The position numbers and the translations under genes are program-made. 64,000 nt of DNA from Trematomus loennbergii (lineage: Eukaryota; Chordata; Actinopteri; Perciformes; Nototheniidae), in NCBI GenBank assembly GCA_012861695.1, contig JAAOOA010000006.1:11245379-11309378 (forward strand), written 5' to 3'. Within the stretch, counting starts at the first letter, position 1, and each line of letters starts with the position of its first letter. This document shows positions 44,283 through 56,672 of the stretch, piece by piece. The notes below the pieces were generated by a model, which did no database searches, was not told where the DNA came from, and saw only the letters and a program-made list of their open reading frames with translations.

Positions 44283-44370
44283 AAAAGAGAAGAGCGAGTA
44301 TGAGAGAGAAAGAGTAAGAGCGAGTGAACGAGAGAAAGGAGGAGGGGAGAGAGGGAAGGAGAGAGCGGGC
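44283..44370 (+). repeat. Purine-rich GA tract
   Basis: About 88 bases of almost only A and G on the plus strand. Frames on the minus strand over it are serine/leucine artefacts. Confidence 0.75.
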
Positions 44371-47300
44371 TTTGGGTCGGCGAATGGAAGCAGTGGAGGG
44401 AATAATGAACTGAGAGGGATAATGAGAATATTTGACCATGGTACATTTTACACCCCTCCCCGTGGCTGTGTCTTCAAAAATAAAGTGTATTATTTATTCT
44501 TTGTACATCTGGACCGAGCAAGGGCATGTTCATCACATGTCTGTCGATGGTGTTTTTTTCCAGCAGCGAGGGTTAAGTTCAAAGGTGGAGCAGTCAAAGC
44601 CTGCTCATGTAAAGCATTTCTGAAGATGACAGAGCATGATAGCACCTATTCACCCTGTTATCCTTTTACACTCACAATTCACAAACACACAAACACACAC
44701 ATTCACAACAATACACTTGCATGTGTGTGCTATGCAATCAATCCACTCCCTCTAAACTGTTTTGCCAGCATGAAATGTGAGATTTTGTTTTGCATGCCAG
44801 GTCTTCCAGCTGATACAATTTACCCCCGTTTTATCCCGGAGGACAGGAGGCCAATATGAGGAGGGTGAGGAGAGGCAAGGATGCAAGGGGGAGGTCACAG
44901 AAGAATGTGACACTAAAGGCCACCCCCTGTCTGCAGCACACAGCGTCCCAGCAAGGCCTCAGTGACCCAGTAACAGGACACTGCAGGGGCCAACACACTG
45001 CAAGCTGTGCCCACTGTCACAGCTGCCAGTCAGCCAGGTTTGATAGCTGACAAATTATGTTACTTATGTACCCCACCATGTGAACCACACACTGATAAAT
45101 ACTCGGTAATTAAACCTCCAGTTCATCAAATTAACAATGCAATTGTCGATAGTTATCTACCATGTGCTGAGATGTTTTTGGCTCCAACCACATGTGAGGA
45201 TTTACTCTCATTTAAATTGTTCACAACCCCTCCCCCGGTTTTGTCCTTTCCCTCGCCCGTCCTAAATGATGGGGGAGGTGGGGTTGGAGACAGAAACAGA
45301 CAGGTGTTCAGGTGTGTGATGTTTGACATGCTCACACAGCATGCGTTCATCACAGGGAGGAGACGTGTTTGACAGCAGCGACTCCCTGACCATGATTACA
45401 TTATCTCTTGGTGTGCAGCTGAAGGTCAGGGGAGAGCCCCGGATAGTGAGCAAAACCAAACACTTGTGAGACAGTGGAACCAAAAGACTGAAAAAGAAAC
45501 CTAAAAAAAGTGCTGTGTTTTGATATCTCTCATCATATGACTATCGTATTTATAACATTTCCTTCTTAAAAGTCACACACTTTTAAGAATAATGATTAAT
45601 ATGTGACATTTGCATATATACATAATCAGTTCTGTTGATATGTGTACTATGTACTGTTAAAATGGGGATGCACAAAGGATACTGTAAAGCAAAAATGATA
45701 CAGAAAATTGTCAAAATGTGGACAACTTGTATAGACTAACATCCCCTTTAATGACATGCAGTCAAACAATCTGCATGACAGATGGAGTGAGGTTATGTTC
45801 ATTGTGTTTATTTGCCCTGATGCATTCCATAATTGCATATCAGCTTGCTCTTTAAGGGCAATTGATGATAGGACATCAAGTTAAACGTATCTGTAATTTA
45901 AGAAAGAGTAAAAGAACAGAACTTCACACTGAATTACAACAAATAAATGAACATGAAAACGACTTATACAAAACTAATTTGCGGAAAAAAAAGTCTTCTG
46001 AGATGAGGCAAACAATGCTTAAATGTTATCAAATTAGCACATGTGTATAAAAGAACACATTAGTTAAGCCAAGCTACAGAGACAAAAGACATCTAAGTAT
46101 TCAACCAATTGAAATGCCAGTCAGAGGTAAATTACATAATAAAGTAACTCCTTCATCTCCCTTGTATTAACACAGTCTAACTTCACTGGAAATGGAAGAC
46201 TACTCAGATTAAATATGAAATAATTGTCTGACATCCATGAATTATACAAAGCTTGGCGCAATGAAACAATTGTCTATTTGTTTTCTTTTTTCTTGAGTGC
46301 TGTTCATTTTTTGTAAAATATCAACAAACCAAGCAGAGCAAAACAATAACATTAGCTGAATAGAGACGTCAGTTACAGTGGCTTCAGAGCTATTATGTAG
46401 CATTCCCCCTGGGGTGGCAGTGTGACTGGAGAGGGGAGGCGGAGGGGCACTGGGATAAATGGGCCCAGTGTTTGTAATGGAGAGGAGTGTGGCTGCTGGC
46501 CAGGGATTTGAGTTAGCGGGCCTTGTCCTGGAGAGGAACACTTCACACGCTGCCAACTGGGGCTGCCCGCGCAGGGAATGGCATGGGGAGACCTCTCTTT
46601 TCTACCATCTCCTTATCCCTGTGTGTATGGTATTTGTGCATGTTCATTCCGGTGCAGGAGTGTGTGCGTGTGTTTAGGGGAGAGAGATTAAGGAGAGTCT
46701 TCTGGAGCACGCTACTCGGTCCTTCTCCGCTCTGTAGGCTGACAAAGAAAGCACTACTCTGGCCTCTTCGCAGCATTTCCAGCTTGAGCTGCGGGGTAGC
46801 CACGGTGAACCCGTGTTGAAATGCCACATAGTGGGAGCTGCTATATCTCTTTAGAAAAAGGTCTTCATTGGACTTGAAACAATCCATTTTAACCCGTTGT
46901 TTTCAGAAACAGGCAGGCCAGTTGGATTGTATCTTTACGCACACATGCACGCATGCAAGCACCACAGAAACACAAACACACACACGCAGTGTAATTGCTG
47001 TAAGTGAGTGAGTGTTTGGAGCGGGTGGACAGGTCTGGCTGAGTGGACGGTTTCACGCGTTCATGCACTGCTGCTCCAGCGGCATAATGAGGTGTGACGC
47101 ATCAGACTAAGTGGCTAATGGGGTGTGAAGTCATTAGAACACTGCCTGTATCCCTCTGGCCCTCCCTGTCTCTAACTCATGCAACTCTATCTCATTTGTT
47201 TTCAGTATCACTATACTGCCCTTCCATCTATTTTATTTTGCAATATCTTTAGTTGTGCCATGCCACGCCAATCAGTTTTGTCTATATTTTCATCAAGCGC

Positions 47301-49936
47301 TACAGTGTGTATTCCTATGATGTCACAATCTTGTTTTGACTAACTTGCATGTTACTTAACGTTTCTTCTCATTTTTCTCCACCACATTCCACTTGCTGTG
47401 AGCGTACACAGTAAACGATCTGTGAGGAAGCCATTTTTACAGCTAAACGATGTGTGAGCCGAAACAGAATAGTGTTAAATTCCAAAGTTTTTAACTTTAG
47501 AAAAGTACTGATAGTAAAAGTACCCACAGATCATTTTTGAACATGCATGGGAAAATTGTTATCTACATGAAAAAATAAAAAACAGTGAGGGGGGATACTA
47601 CCATCTGTTCCCTGGGATCAGCCATAGTTGTAAACAGCTATAAGAATAGAGAACAGACTGAAGACAGTGAAACTTAATATCTGAGTCCTGCTGTCATTTT
47701 TGTATTTCGGCTCCTTCTAATCCTCCGTTCACTCTTTCCCACTAGGGCACATACATCACTATGTGCCCTGTGACCTGCTGCAGCAGACATCAGGCAACAA
47801 CACGTCACGAAACATATGGTCTGCAATCTTATAGAAGCAACGTTGCTTTATTTTCAATACTATCTTTGTCTTGCTGTTTAAATGTATTCTTGATTTAATA
47901 AATAAGTGGAATGTGAGTGGAACTCTTTGATGCGATTAGGCCATCAAACATAACTATGTATAGCAACATGACACTCTGCACACACGGAAACACATACTGT
48001 CCTTGAAAATATCTGAAAGCTGAACCATCAGACAAGGTGCATAGGAAGAGAGAGCTGAAAGTAAAAGGAGACAATGATCAATGCTTTCATAACGTGAATA
48101 TAAAAAGTGAACATGATCATATCCAGAAGTCCAGCAAACCTCTGCCTATCAACATCTGTCAAGTCTGGTTAATTGTGCAAGAGTAAACCATTAGATGTGC
48201 AGATTTTGCAGTCTGCAAAGGCAATTGTACCGAGTTCATTTTGCAACCAAGTAACTCAGCATGTCTGGTTTTCCACTGTCTCTGTTAAGTGTGCCTGTGT
48301 GTGAGAGAGCACACCTGCAGCTGTGGTACCAGCCCTCTGCGTAATTTCATTAACCTTTATACAGAACAGTGCATGTACAGATCCTCCCCAGCGGATTATA
48401 AGCAGAGAGTCCTCCCACACATCTAGTGGAAGATACAGCTGCACTGTGTTCAGGTTTAAGGTGGTAATCTAGATCGTTCTTGTTTTCCTAGATTTAAGGG
48501 GCAGCTTCGGTGATAACCATCACTGCTCTGATCTTTTTCCCAAATTATCGGTGAAGACTGTAAATGCTAAAAAAATTCAACAGAATGTAAAATAAGCTGC
48601 ATCATTATTTAACATTATAATTTGTATAGGATGCGTTTCGCATAAAAAAAGTGCAACTCTTAATATGGGTGTGAAGAGGACAAAATGTTAACATTTTTAA
48701 AGATGAATTACTATTGTAAGAAGAAACATTTCAATATAGTCAAGTTATTGCAGACGTTGTAATCTACGTTCCCTTACTCTTAATCTCTCATATCACTGTT
48801 TCACACTAAACTGCCATTGTGAATGTGTTGTGCTCTTGAATGAGTAAGAAAAGGGGAGAGATTAAATAGAAAATTATGTATTTAAAGTGCACAATAAATG
48901 TGAATGTCCTGAAAGTAGTCAAAAATCTACTGTGTAAGCGGTTAAAGCTTTCGAAAACTAGAAAGGTTTAGTGTGTGTGTACATGCGAGCAGAAGTGTGA
49001 GGAGAGAGAAGTCTGAGAACGCGGTGAAACATCATATTCCCTCGACAAAGGCAGACACTGTCCCCAGGCACTGATCCAGGTTAACTTTCACTTTCTATCA
49101 TATAACAGTGAGGTCAGGGACTTTGATAGGAGAATCTGATTTCACAGCAGCCTATGGTGATAGCCCTTCCCATGGAGCATGTCTCCTCCCACCAGGGAGA
49201 AGGAGATAACACTGACAGGGCTGGAGCTCTCAGGCTAGAGGAATCAACCGTTTAAACTTCTCAGGACTCCCCTCAGACCTCATCAGCAGTGGTTTTGCAT
49301 GTCTTCACATATACTGTAAATCACTGCTATGTTTAAGACATCTGAAAGCAGTTCTTGTTTCATACCAGGTGTCTATTAGTTCTCATTCATGTACAGTATA
49401 TACCCTATAAACATTAAATACTACGCTGCCAAACAAGTTAACAATTAGCCTCTCACATGAAAGATGCTGGACTGCCTATAAGAACAACGTGGGTTTTAGG
49501 CTCTTTCCTACTTCTTTAAGAGGTACAATTGTGTAGATTTACCAAATAAACCGACATATACAGCTGCCCTTCTTACCAACAATTTAACTTTTGAATTATT
49601 GGAATAGATTTCCTACCCAAGGAAGTTGTAAACATGTGCTAATCTTTTGTTATACCATAGAGTATAACTGTAAATGATGCATTGGAAAAGGTAGAATGTT
49701 GATGTCATACACATTATACATTTCAGAAAAAACTATATATTAAAATACATGCAGGCTTTGCTTTACTTTCAGTTGGGTGGTGAGTGAAATATACTGTATA
49801 TTAGTTCAGTGTTACTTGAGTTAAGTAATAAGAATGTATTTTTGCTTTCATTAAAAACCTTAACTTTACCAACGCTTTTGTATTTGGACTTTTTCAGTCT
49901 TATACTTTTTCGGACAGTTTTTTTCAACTGCCTCTT
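44371..49936. other. Non-coding sequence, no gene seen
   Basis: The 145-codon frame at 44422-44859 and the 121-codon frame at 45007-45372 have no recognisable domain. Near 47415-47455 a 15-base sequence, TAAACGATCTGTGAG and TAAACGATGTGTGAG, occurs twice with one mismatch and may be part of an unassigned repeat. Otherwise the sequence is unique and AT-rich. Confidence 0.45.
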
Positions 49937-51470
49937 TTTCAAGTTTATTTATATAGCACCTTTCAACACAAGGCAATTCAAAGTGCTTTACAAAAATGGA
50001 AGACATTAAAAATGGCATTTAAAATCAGTCATTAAAAAGAAAAGATAATAAAATAAACATTAAAAGAAAAAATACATGGATAAAAGTTAAAAGTTACAGT
50101 GCAGTTTAAGATGTGAATAGTTCAATTAAAAGCAGCGGCAAAAAGAAAAGTCTTCAGCCTGGATTTAAAAGTAGTAAGAGTTGCAGCGGACCTGCAGGTT
50201 TCTGGGAGTTTGTTCCAGATATTTGGAGCATAATAACTGAATGCTGCTTCTCCATGTTTAGTTCTGACTCTGGGGACAGAAAGCTGACCAGTCCCTGAAG
50301 ACCTGAGAGTCTGGATGGTTCATAATTTAGCAGTAGGTCAGACATGTATTTTGGGCCTAAACCATTCAAAGCTTTATAAACCAGCAACAGTATTTTGAAA
50401 TCTATTCTTTGACACACAGGAAGCCAGTGTAAGGACTTCAGAACAGGAGTGATGTGATCCACTTTCTTAGTGTTAGTGAGGACTCGAGCAGCGGCGTTCT
50501 GAATTAGCTGCAGCTTTCTAATAGATTTTTTAGTGAGCCTGTAAAGACACCATTACAGTAGTCGAGTCTACTGAAGATAAAAGCATGGACAAGTTTTTCC
50601 AAATCCTGCTGTGACATTAGTCTTTTAATCCTAGATATGTTCTTTAGGTGATAGTAGGCTGATTTAGTAACTGTTTTAATGTGACTGTTGAAACTCAGGT
50701 CAGAGTCCATGACTACACCTAGATTTCTGGCTTTATCTGTTTTTTGAACATTGCAGACTGAAGCTCAGCGCTAACTTTTATACGTTCTGCCTTGGCTCCA
50801 AAAACCATTACCTCAGTTTTATCTTTGTTTAATTGGAGAAAGTTCTGACACATCCAGTCATTGATTTGTTCAATGCACTTACTCAGTGTTTGAATTGGAG
50901 CATAATCTCCTGGTGAAATTGTTACGTAAATTTGTGTGTCATCCGCATAGCTATGGTAACTTATTTTGTTGTTTTTCATTATCTGAGCCAGTGGTAGCAT
51001 GTAGATGTTAAAGAGAAGAGGCCCCAAGATGGAGCCTTGAGGTACCCCACATGTCATATTTGTCAACTCAGATGTGTATTTACCTATAGAAACAAAGTTT
51101 TTTCTGTCCTTTAAGTAGGACTCAAACCAATTTAGAACTGTTGCCGAAAGTCCCACCCAGTTTTCTAGTCGGTCTAGTAATATGTTGTGGTCAACAGTGT
51201 CAAACGCAGCACTGAGATCTAATAATACTAACACTGAAGTTCTGCCACTGTCTGTGTTTAAGTGGATGTCATTGAAGACCTTTACAAGAGCAGTCTCAGT
51301 GCTGTGGTTTGGACGAAATCCTGACTGGAACACATCCAAACAGTTATTTAAATGCAAGAAGTTACTCAACTGTTGAAATACAACTTTTTCAATGATTTTA
51401 CCTAGAAATGGCAGGTTTGATATTGGCCTGTAATTGTTCATTACTGAAGCATCTAGATTATTCTTTTTTA
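49937..51470 (-). mobile_element. 5'-truncated L2-clade LINE
   Basis: The minus strand carries the 3' part of a non-LTR retrotransposon of the L2/CR1 group. The 3' end, at low coordinates, has the TGTAAAGCACTTTGAATTGC and TATATAAATAAACTTG sequence typical of fish L2. The coding remnant at 50122-51470 covers most of the reverse transcriptase and what follows it. Homology to the family starts abruptly near 51470, so the endonuclease and N-terminal parts are missing, as expected of incomplete reverse transcription. No clear target-site duplication was found. Confidence 0.92.
50122..51470 (-). pseudogene. Reverse transcriptase remnant of an L2 LINE, three frameshifts
   Basis: Reading from 51470 downwards, the remnant begins in the [12 protein letters not shown] region. 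It then shows the [15 protein letters not shown] segment, the [13 protein letters not shown] block (aspartate motif at 51181-51204), [10 protein letters not shown] (51031-51048) and YADDTQ (YADD at 50938-50949), so the catalytic aspartates are kept. The frame is broken at the A run at 50740-50745, again near 50539, and a third time near 50320. The reading ends at the stop at 50122-50124. The usual ORF2 has about twice this length or more. It is dead by truncation and frameshift, yet the RT core is still well preserved, which suggests moderate age. Confidence 0.92.
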
Positions 51471-52249
51471 TTCTTGCCTCTCCCTTCTTTTTCCTGGTAC
51501 CAGAGATTTTCCCTACTAAGATAATTACAAGTGGAAACACATCTACAAATGATCACATAACAGGATCACTTATCACATAATCTGAAACTGAAAGTTTTTC
51601 AAAATACTCTTATCATTTACTAGATGTATGTGTTTTGTCCTCTTGCTCTGAACATACACTGTTATTAAGAAATACTTTGAGCTTTGCCTCTATGCATTAT
51701 TCTTGCTCAGCAATTATATCAACCATCTATTTTTCAACACCACAGCTGTGGTATTCCTGTGAGCCAGCCGAGTTGGGGTACATATTTGTCTAAAAATGAT
51801 TCACTTACATAAGCATAAAACTGTATTTCCTAACAAAATAAACAAAACCAATTACATTTCCAGTCCAGTGCACCATCTACTACCAAGGGCACAAAATATG
51901 CAATGCACAGAAAAACATCCCTATGTTTTTTGTATGGCTGAGGACATTTGAATCCATCTTGGCTTACTAGTATATGAACCGATTTCAACTGAGAAACATT
52001 TGGCAGTAGTTTCACCATTGTTTCTATGACACTTAACACAAACTGACTATAGAAATCTATGCTTAGAATTTCAATAATTCACACTTATTACACGACCATA
52101 CTAATACATAAATGCAGGTATAAGGGAAAAACATGTGAAGATACAAAATATAGCACCACATTTTAAATAAATACCAAACATGGACTCTGCCTCAGTACCA
52201 CAGTGAGTATTACAACAGGACTGCCTGACGTATCAACATGGGCTGGGTG
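51471..52249. other. AT-rich non-coding spacer
   Basis: No gene or repeat family is recognised. Confidence 0.5.
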
Positions 52250-52520
52250 CAACAAGCTGAACACATTCAATTTCCAGCACTCTCCAGAGCAATCCATGTG
52301 TAATTAGATCAATACTCTCATTTGACTATTTAGCTTTTAATATGAAAAGATTAGAGGTGTCCCCAAAAGGATTAAATGTTCATTTGAGGACCAATGGCGT
52401 GTAGCCATTACTCTTGAAAGGATTAAGTAAACTAATTAGGCAGAATTTGCATCTGGAGCTAATTAGGTGTACACATTTAGAGAATTGGAGAGATTCAGGA
52501 GGTCAGGGTTTTGTTTTATC
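52250..52520. promoter_or_regulatory. Possible POU/homeobox enhancer
   Basis: The octamer ATTTGCAT at 52445-52452 lies between two copies of CTAATTAGG, at 52432-52440 and 52459-52467. A third TAATTAG is at 52301-52307. ATTTGCAT is the established POU-factor octamer and TAATTA a homeodomain core. The flanks carry further AT-rich sites. The symmetric arrangement suggests a composite enhancer core. Function and conservation are inferred. Confidence 0.35.
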
Positions 52521-52782
52521 CTCCTTATTTATTATTCCGATGGATTAAAATTGTAATCTTTGAATTGTGGTCCAACATAGCCAGACAGATTGGTTTATGA
52601 CATCAGGTTACAAACCAGATGAGACCAAATAATCATAGCTAGAACACAAACATGTCAAACAGAGATAATGGAAACCATTGTGGATGGTGCAAGAAGTGGG
52701 CATCAGTAGATAAAAGAGAAATATACGGATTATTTGGTATGAAATAAAAAAAAATACAATGCTGATACTGGCTCTTTTGGCC

Positions 52783-53914
52783 TTAGGCGCCGTTTACACG
52801 AGGAGAAAACTGCTTGTATCTGCATAGTTTCGCGTGCGTATAGCCCTATTATTTACACGAGGCCGATAGAAACTGACCCCACAAACGATAACGGGTCCCA
52901 AGGTGGATAGATTTGCAAACGAAACGCTCTGGGGGGGTCAACCGAGTCCGTGTAATCACCTCTATACGAATATTTCCTGAAAAAATAACGATAGCCCCAT
53001 CTCTCCTGCTCACTGCTGTAGCAACTATCAAAAATAGCTGTGTTAATTAAACGCACAAGGGGTTCTTGAATGAAATAATATTATAAAAGGCAAACCAGAA
53101 TTGTTAACGCCCAATATACTCCTTAAACAGAGTCAGATTTCATGCATTGATCCATTATATTGACAATTTTCCATCCAAACAACACAAACAAAATTAAACA
53201 GTCCGCTCTGCGATACACCAAACTTGTCTTTACTGCCTAATCCAGGCCATTATTGTTCATTGCTCCTGCGCCCGTCGGCGGCAAAAAGAGAAATGTTTGT
53301 AGGCAGAGGACCGGCGTGTCCCAGAGGAGCGATCTCACCCGGTGTTTGTAGAGAATATCTCTCTTTCTGAGCGCGTCCTCTCCACGGAGACGTGCTTCTT
53401 GGTCGGTCGATGCAATATCCACAGATTCGGTTTCTTTCAGTTAACTTCCCCATTGCATTTATCCATATGCTGAGGAAATTACTATATCCCGCTGAATACC
53501 AGCAATCGCCACACACACTTCCTCCTGTCAGTAGCTACTGCTAGTGCTACTGCTACTGATCATGCTACAGATATTAGTGCAAAATCTACAGCTCCTCTAC
53601 CACAACCATCAGCAACAAGTGGACATGGAGAATTACATGAACTACATGTTGCTAAATACACCGCGGGCATAAACAGAAGGGTAGCCATGGCAACATTGCT
53701 TCGGGGCTGCTCCGGGCTGCTCTTCTTCGCTGCTTTTGGTGTATTTTGGCGGAAGTTACAGCGCCACTTACAGTCCCGGCATATGTACTACAGCGTTTCC
53801 AGCGGCCTCGTTTGAACAGACACGTTAAATGAAACGAATGCATGTGAACGGAAGACTTTTTTGAATACGCATACTGTGCATAAACGCAAACGTTCCCGTG
53901 TGAAGGAGGCCTTA
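52783..53914. mobile_element. Complete PIF/Harbinger-like non-autonomous element
   Basis: The element proper is 52786-53911 (1126 bp), flanked by TTA at 52783-52785 and 53912-53914. The left end starts GGCGCCGTTTACACGAGGA, and the right end read inward on the minus strand starts GGCCTCCTTCACACGGGAA, so the inverted repeats match at most positions. A three-base TTA duplication is usual for PIF/Harbinger. The TIR core TTTACACGAGG recurs internally at 52852-52862. No transposase domain is recognisable. A 113-codon stop-free frame lies at 53474-53812. Confidence 0.78.
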
Positions 53915-56182
53915 GTCTCTGTTCAAGTGTCTGGTCATCTGTGAATAGCCACTGCTGTGGAGCAGGTGTGTAGCCATATGCACACAGCTTTGAAAGTGTG
54001 GCATGGGAATGAGAAAGACAGGAAACTGGGGCCTCATTAAACTGCTTCTAACACAGGTACACAGCAGTAATAAGGCAGCACCATCAGGGGACCATTTTGA
54101 GCCAAAATATTGAAAACCAAAGAAATGCATTTCAACAATATGATCATGTCACCAATTTTGACGGACAAGAAAACATTTATCAAACAACACACTCACCGTC
54201 TCTTTAACCTCACATTCCTTTAGCTCTAACTACCAATAGATAGCAGTAATGGCGAATGACTCGCTCTGGCAGTTCCATTATACCAATGGTTCCCCCTTCT
54301 ATTGCGTGTCATTCGGTGATGTTCATGGTCATAAAAGGCAGAGTGAAATTCACTTGCCATAACAGTCTTACTGTAGTCCATATGTCAGATGGAGGCTCTA
54401 TGGCCTAGAGACGTTGCAGAGGGGTCAATCTCTCAACCCTAATGGCTCTCTTTGGGTCATGTGACTCTCAAGTGCTCTGGAACACTCGTTACAGCAGATA
54501 GGAGCAGGAAATGATTATCAGGAGGTCAATTTATGCAAGGGAGAAGTAGAATGACAAAGTGAGAGGTCAGAGCTCGCCCATATCTCTAGGCATTAAAGAT
54601 TGACATGCAGAACCTGAGAAGGCCCCCACGCTGCCTCACTCTTCACCACACACACGCACTTCTCCATTTAAATATCTGACAGACGATGAAAGTGCAGCCA
54701 TTAAAATGTCCGCCGAGCGCTTCAGGAATGAAATGGGGGAGATAAAAGGATTCCCCTGGGTAATCAACGGGGCTATGAATTAACCGTGAGTTTTAGATTG
54801 GGCGTTTGAAGGGGTGGTTGCTTGTTTAACTCATTTGTTGTTCAAATCTTCTGAAAACATCAGTCCAGAAAGGAAGCTACATGTAAGCAACTTTATGCTC
54901 TTTAACTTTGGTTGGTAATTTCAACCGAAGGCACAGGGAAATACACATTAATGCCATTTACTATGTACCTAAATAATTTCTACACCTCACACAGTTGTGT
55001 TAATGCAGAGTCAGAGTAAAGAGACATCAGTGTGCGGTAAATTCTAATATGTTTAGAAATACTATATATATATTTAGTTGTATTGTTTGTGAATTCAATT
55101 ACCTGGAACAAAGTGTAGAGTTAAATGTAGTCTGTTAGATTTATAATACTATAAAGATTCAGATTAGGTTCCATAGAAATCCTCTGTCAAAGCCTTGTTA
55201 CATTCTCCTGTATTCTCCTGTGTATGCTCAGCTCCAAGCTTTGCCACGCCTTTTCCTTGCTCTAACCATAGAGCAAGGAGAGACTACACAGCTTTGGGGA
55301 ATTCCTTGCATCGTCTCTTCTAAAGTCGATATTACTGACTGTATTACCCAATACATCTTTTTCTCTGCCCTGGAAGTTGCTTTGCCGAGAGCAACTGCTC
55401 CTGGTTGGATCTCCTTTAGTAAATTGATTCTAGGTGCAGTTTAGACAATGAGCAATTTCAAGACCATTATGAAGAGAAAAGAGCTACCTTGCCCAGTAAA
55501 GGGGAACAAGGCCTACTTCTATAGCCAGACTTGAAATCTGAGTGTAGACGAATGCTTAGTGTCTTCGCTTGACAAGTACCGGTACATGCAATGTCAGCCA
55601 AGGGTGGCGGCTCTCAGTAAGAAAGAAGAAAATGGCAAGGTGTGTTGTAATCAAACACTGCTCATCTTCTTCTGAAAGCTACGGGATTTCCTGTAATCTC
55701 AATCAAGAAAATAACTTTCTTACGGTTACTCTTTTAATACTGGAGGGGGGGTCACACAATTTGCCCATCCAGTTGTCTTGTGTCTATGGGTTTTCCCAGA
55801 AGAGTTAGTTTGTGATTTGATGTATGCTTCAAATGTTTTTAATTGGCATCTCCAAATGTAGCTTTGTTTAGACTCAGTTTGTTGTTTGAAAGGATGACCA
55901 GTTAAAGCAAATGGTGGTCATGGGCTTGCATAGTATGTTCTAATGTTGTTGTGATCTTGCTGGCTTTATCAGGTTTTTAACTCTACTTCACAACGGGGAA
56001 GTATGAAGGCACGTGTTAAGCTGTTAGGATGAGTGTCAGCACTTTTAATCTGAGGCCATCCGAGAAACTCTGCTGAATAAACAGTGGATTGTCCTTCCTC
56101 CTTGGAAATCAGTTGCGGCCTCGAGTGAAGAGATAGAAGGATCTTTGGAATCTTTGTACAACATGTGGGCTAATAAAAAGTC
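53915..56182. other. Non-coding sequence with enhancer-like patches and a hairpin
   Basis: No gene is recognised. The parts at about 54240-54600 and 54670-54800 are less AT-rich and read like constrained non-coding DNA. A strong inverted repeat is at 55254-55279. The palindrome GTACCGGTAC lies near 55576. Confidence 0.4.
55254..55279. repeat. Perfect 11-bp stem with 4-base loop
   Basis: TCCTTGCTCTA and TAGAGCAAGGA are exact reverse complements separated by ACCA. Transcribed, this would form a stable short hairpin. It is too short for an ordinary microRNA precursor and has no T run, so its role is unknown. Confidence 0.85.
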
Positions 56183-56672
56183 TTAAAGGGGACCTATCAT
56201 GCAAAATGCACTTTTGTACGTCTTTTATACATGAATATGTGTCCCCGGTGTTCCAGGGAACTCACCAAGTGTCAGAAAACACAACCCTCTCTATTTTCCT
56301 CCATACTCCTCCAAATCTCTAAAAAAGGGGCTGCAACGGATCTGATAAAAACTGATCCAGATTTGAACACTGGGACAGTGGCGCTACGGCTATTGGGCCA
56401 ACTCCACCAATCAGGAGGAGACAGCCACGGCCATTGCCGTTCGAAAGCGCTGGAGACGCTGTAGTACATATGCCAGGCCTGTAGATGGTGCTGTTCTCAC
56501 TGAATCTGCCCTTGCAAAAACAGAGCTAAAAAATGTCAAATTGAGCAAAATGAGGCATGGCTAAAAGGCATGATCTGTTTGGTATTTTGAAAAAAAAAAA
56601 GTATAAATATGCCTTATATAGGTATGGTCCTAGACTATATTATTCAAATATAGCATGATAGGTCCACTTTAA
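56183..56672 (+). mobile_element. Complete TTAA-target MITE (Kolobok or piggyBac type)
   Basis: TTAA lies at 56183-56186 and 56669-56672. The terminal inverted repeats are AGGGGACCTATCATGC on the left and AGTGGACCTATCATGC on the right when read inward, 16 bp with one mismatch. The element between the TTAAs is 482 bp and has no transposase. The 77-codon frame inside is a shadow. The left 83 bases including TTAA are identical to the copy at the window start, so the family was copied fairly recently. The superfamily is not settled because Kolobok and piggyBac share the TTAA target. Confidence 0.92.

Noticed and set aside
44422..44859. 145-codon open frame as a gene
   Set aside because: It resembles no known protein and partly reads through CA-rich simple sequence.
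50504..50710. Separate small genes on the minus strand between 50.1 and 50.7 kb
   Set aside because: They are frameshifted parts of one LINE reverse transcriptase remnant.
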